Shown here one piece after another: positions 61,601-64,000 of a stretch of DNA of 64,000 bases; the stretch's first letter is position 1; each line of letters opens with the position of its first letter. The notes under the pieces were generated by a model. That model made no database searches, was not told the DNA's origin, and saw only the letters and a list, made by a program, of their open reading frames with translations. The position numbers and the translations under genes were made by a program. Source of the stretch: Cryptomeria japonica (taxonomy: Eukaryota; Streptophyta; Pinopsida; Cupressales; Cupressaceae); NCBI RefSeq assembly GCF_030272615.1, contig NC_081414.1:340360502-340424501 (forward strand), given 5' to 3'.

Positions 61601-62533
61601 GAACGTGAATCAGACTGCATATAGATTAACTCACATTTGATTTTCTTAAGGAAAATAACTTTTATTGTGTTTGGGGTGGACCTACTATTGCATTAACTAA
61701 CTTTCCGCCGGCCTTCGAGGACTTGGGAGAAATGAAGGAGGTGACAACGAGACTCAATTTTATTTTATTTCACATAGAGAGGGGTATTTTGACTAGGGAT
61801 TTCATCACCCCACAGAGGTACTTCAAATTGGGATGCGTTGGGAATATCATCTCTCCCAACGTACTCTTGAGTGGGTTTTTTGAGCCGCTATATAAACATA
61901 CTGGTTAGGCAGCTAGAGTGTTGAGTGAATTCAACATATGTGGGGGCCTTCCCTATACTGATAAGATTGACTAAAGTCTTAAGTGACTTGCTCTGAGAAT
62001 CCATCGTTGGATCAGGACCCCTCAAAATTTTACAATAAGAACCAATTTAGTAACCCAAAACCCTACATTTAGTGATTCTGGGAGTGCGAATTGTACCCCA
62101 TAGATACCCTTAATGTACCTTGCATTATGACACAAAAATCCCTCAGTTATAAGATCTTCGGATCTTTGGGGTAAGAGAGACTGGCATGCCTAAGAAGTGT
62201 GTACCATGGAGTGGAGCCAGTGCTACCAGACTCTCTACCTATTTGTTTTGTTTTGGTATTTCGTAAGGGCCTCATTTGAATAGTTTCCAATTTCTAGCCT
62301 AAGCTTGTCTTTTGTGTGTTTATATGTATCATTGTATCAAGCCAGTATTGAGTTAGTCATTTGGGCTATTTTAGGCCCTATCCTACGTATCTCTGAATTC
62401 TCTGAGACTATTTGAAAAACCAGTTCAGTCAGCTATATTTACCTCCAAACAATTATTCTCAGACTTGAAAAACCAGTTCAGTCCATTTTTGAAACATCAA
62501 AACTCAAAGCTATACACACTTGTGACCCTAGGA
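61601..62533 (+). other. Leader of element D, no ORF supported
   Basis: Contains the CCTAAGAAGTGTGTACCATGG and GGAGCCAGTG block near 62190-62225 that matches element C. An open frame at 61723-61908 has no recognisable domain. Confidence 0.45.
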
Positions 62534-62760
62534 AGTCCTTGCATAGTCCTCATTTACATCCTTACTATCATCCTAAGTCCTTGCATAGTCCTCATTTACA
62601 TCCTTACTATCATCCTAAGTCCTTGCATAGTCCTCATTTACGTCCTTACTATCATCTTAAGTCCTTGCATAGTCCTCATTTACATCCTTACTATCGTCCT
62701 AAGTCCTTGCATAGTCCTCATTTACGTCCTAAGTCCTTGCAAAGTCCTCTTTATCATCCT
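62534..62760 (+). repeat. 42-bp tandem repeat, about 5 copies
   Basis: Units AGTCCTTGCATAGTCCTCAT plus 22 bases start at 62534 and 62576 and continue, with the final copies shortened. Since 42 is divisible by 3, two plus frames stay open with a 14-residue period; I consider them passengers of the repeat. Confidence 0.9.
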
Positions 62761-62850
62761 CATATAAGTCCTTATCTAGACCTCATATACATCTATCTTA
62801 GTTCATCGTCATTTCCCTAATCATCCTGCAAAGTCATAGCATGCATCTTA

Positions 62851-63183
62851 ATGGGTCTCCCAGGTGATGGTTTGCTCCCCTTCGAGCAACCTAATCTAGT
62901 GCCAAATGACGGTCAACGAGAAATCATTGAAGGTCTATCTAACTTAGCTTGGGACTCAAGGAGAAACACACCCCAGTATATAGGAGTCGAGTAAGAGATA
63001 AATATTGAGTATAAAATTTCCCATAGGATTGAAAGAGAAATTATTGCAGAACACCTATTTAACTATAGAAATCCCAAAATACTCAAGAAGTCTCGTGTCA
63101 AAATCCCCAATAGAGAGTCCAGTCTAGTTTTTCATAACTCGTACCTAGGTCTAGAGTCTAGCATTAGTTGTCGTCTTGCATAA
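62851..63183 (+). pseudogene. Element D first gag-side ORF, one internal stop
   Basis: The ATG at 62851 opens MGLPGDGLLPFEQPNLVPND, interrupted by TAA at 62992. It continues in the same frame (KISHRIEREIIAEHLFNYRN) to TAA at 63181. The composition looks coding (charged, mixed), unlike the repeats before it. Family unknown. It lies about 70 bp upstream of the gag-like ORF in a different frame. Confidence 0.4.
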
Positions 63184-63252
63184 GGTTCTAAAACCACTCT
63201 CATATAGAAGTCTTAAATGCCTATCACAAGATCACAAAAGGAAAAAGGTACG

Positions 63253-64000
63253 ATGGACCCAAACAACGACTTGTCACTAAACCCAACTTAGAATATGGAC
63301 ATATCAACTAGTCAACAATTAGGTTCTCAGACAATGTCTACACTACATGAACTATAACATGATTTAACACGAGAATAAATTGAATCAACTCAACAAAATC
63401 CACATGTCCTTATGATCTTAGATGCATTTATACATAGTGATAGGGACAAATATCTCTCGTTGCTATTACAAAATGATGCAAAATTACCTGAGGATTTTGA
63501 TGTCACAAAGATCTTACCACTAGGAAATAATTTAGGTCAAGATAATAGTCAAATACCACATATAACAGAAATGCAAGCAACGACCTCCAATTTTCCTCAG
63601 AATGCACCTACACAAACAAATGTCAGTTTACACACGAACTCTCAATCAAGTGCATCATCTTTAATGATAAATTTCAGCGCACCAACACAGAGCATACCAA
63701 TAATATCAAGTGTCTCAGCACGTATTCAAACATAGATTCCTCATACAACAAGTGCAACCCAACCTTTGGTTTCCTATTCTATAGGATCAACATATTGTCA
63801 CCAAAATGCAAATCTAGGTCTTGTAAATACAACAAGTACAACTCAGCCTAACATGGATTTGCATATCAACTATTTCACAATACCTAGTGGAACATACAAC
63901 ATGAGGAATTACAATCATGGTACCTTCCAACAACCTCCTATTTATGCTACCATGAATCCTTTTGTGGGACATACAGAGACACAAGGTGTACCTTTGACTC
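63253..64000 (+). pseudogene. Element D gag-like protein, N-terminal part, runs off the window
   Basis: The ATG at 63253 (MDPNNDLSLNP) opens one frame that stays readable to 64000, broken by TAG at 63289, two TAA codons near 63355 and 63376, and TAG at about 63733. Between them lies the longest open stretch (63412-63735: ILDAFIHSDRDKYLSLLLQN, then Gln/Ser/Thr/Asn-rich sequence). After 63736 it is Tyr/Asn/Pro-rich (NYNHGTFQQPPIYATMNPF). Such low-complexity N-termini precede the capsid-like part in plant Gypsy Gag proteins, which would be outside the window. All four stops are one C-to-T change from a Gln codon. Confidence 0.5.

Larger units (their letters stand above)
55581..64000 (+). mobile_element. 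Element D: Gypsy-like retrotransposon, 5' part only
   Basis: Starts TGTAGACACCTAAAAATG inside the right LTR of B. An LTR of about 812 bp, a short-repeat array, a long leader (interrupted by E) and decayed gag-like ORFs follow, running off the window end. LTR start, TATA context and leader wording match element C in the opposite orientation. Gypsy assignment rests on the C/D type of LTR and on a long gag-like Gln/Ser/Thr-rich protein. No pol is inside the window, so the class is not proved. Confidence 0.65.

Noticed and set aside
62465-62820. Two overlapping open frames of about 95-100 codons
   Set aside because: They are translations of the 42-bp tandem repeat; no start context or domain supports them.

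Overview
The window looks like repeat-dominated nuclear DNA of a large plant genome. It is AT-rich and has no bacterial-type operon, no tRNA or rRNA that I could recognise, and no intact host gene. Almost everything identifiable is LTR retrotransposon, in several nested generations. A gymnosperm-like (for example conifer) source is my inference from the style of the Copia and Gypsy sequences; no host gene confirms it.

1-20 kb: an LTR-like relic at the left edge (1-1187), then long gene-free stretches. A multi-exon gene-like remnant of unknown function lies on + (6070-8940). Tandem-repeat territory follows (9.4-15.96 kb), including a 1.25-kb duplication and a 52-bp array. A decayed DDE-type transposase-like gene on the minus strand (19077-16074) keeps an apparent D-87-D-38-E triad. 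It and the 6-kb remnant share an odd 5' architecture: CT-rich tract plus ATATGGGTT palindromes.

20.6-39.8 kb: a minus-strand Copia element (A) whose coding sequence can be followed across two insertions. Element 2 (33223-39354, minus, TSD AACTT) sits between its gag and zinc knuckle. A solo-LTR-like element X (24585-32431, TSD GAACT/AAACT) sits just upstream of its integrase. X is itself split by element 1 (25022-31623, +, TSD TTCTT). Elements 1 and 2 have different LTRs but the same unusual content: no protease, integrase or reverse transcriptase, instead ORF1 (coiled coil plus four CCHC knuckles) and ORF2 (large plant-mobile-domain-like protein). This is the strongest candidate for something new in the window.

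40.3-64 kb: a plus-strand Copia element B (40304 to at least 55580) with recognisable gag, protease, integrase, RT and RNase H. Its left LTR is split by element C (41262-50367, minus, TSD GTGGG), a pol-less element encoding a Ser/Pro-rich repeat protein. Its right LTR is split by element D (55581 to window end, +), a Gypsy-like relative of C. D is in turn split by E (57092-61133). C, D and E all carry arrays of short degenerate CG/TG-centred repeats. Most stop codons in B and in D's gag-like frame are explained by single C-to-T or G-to-A changes, as expected from decay of methylated DNA.
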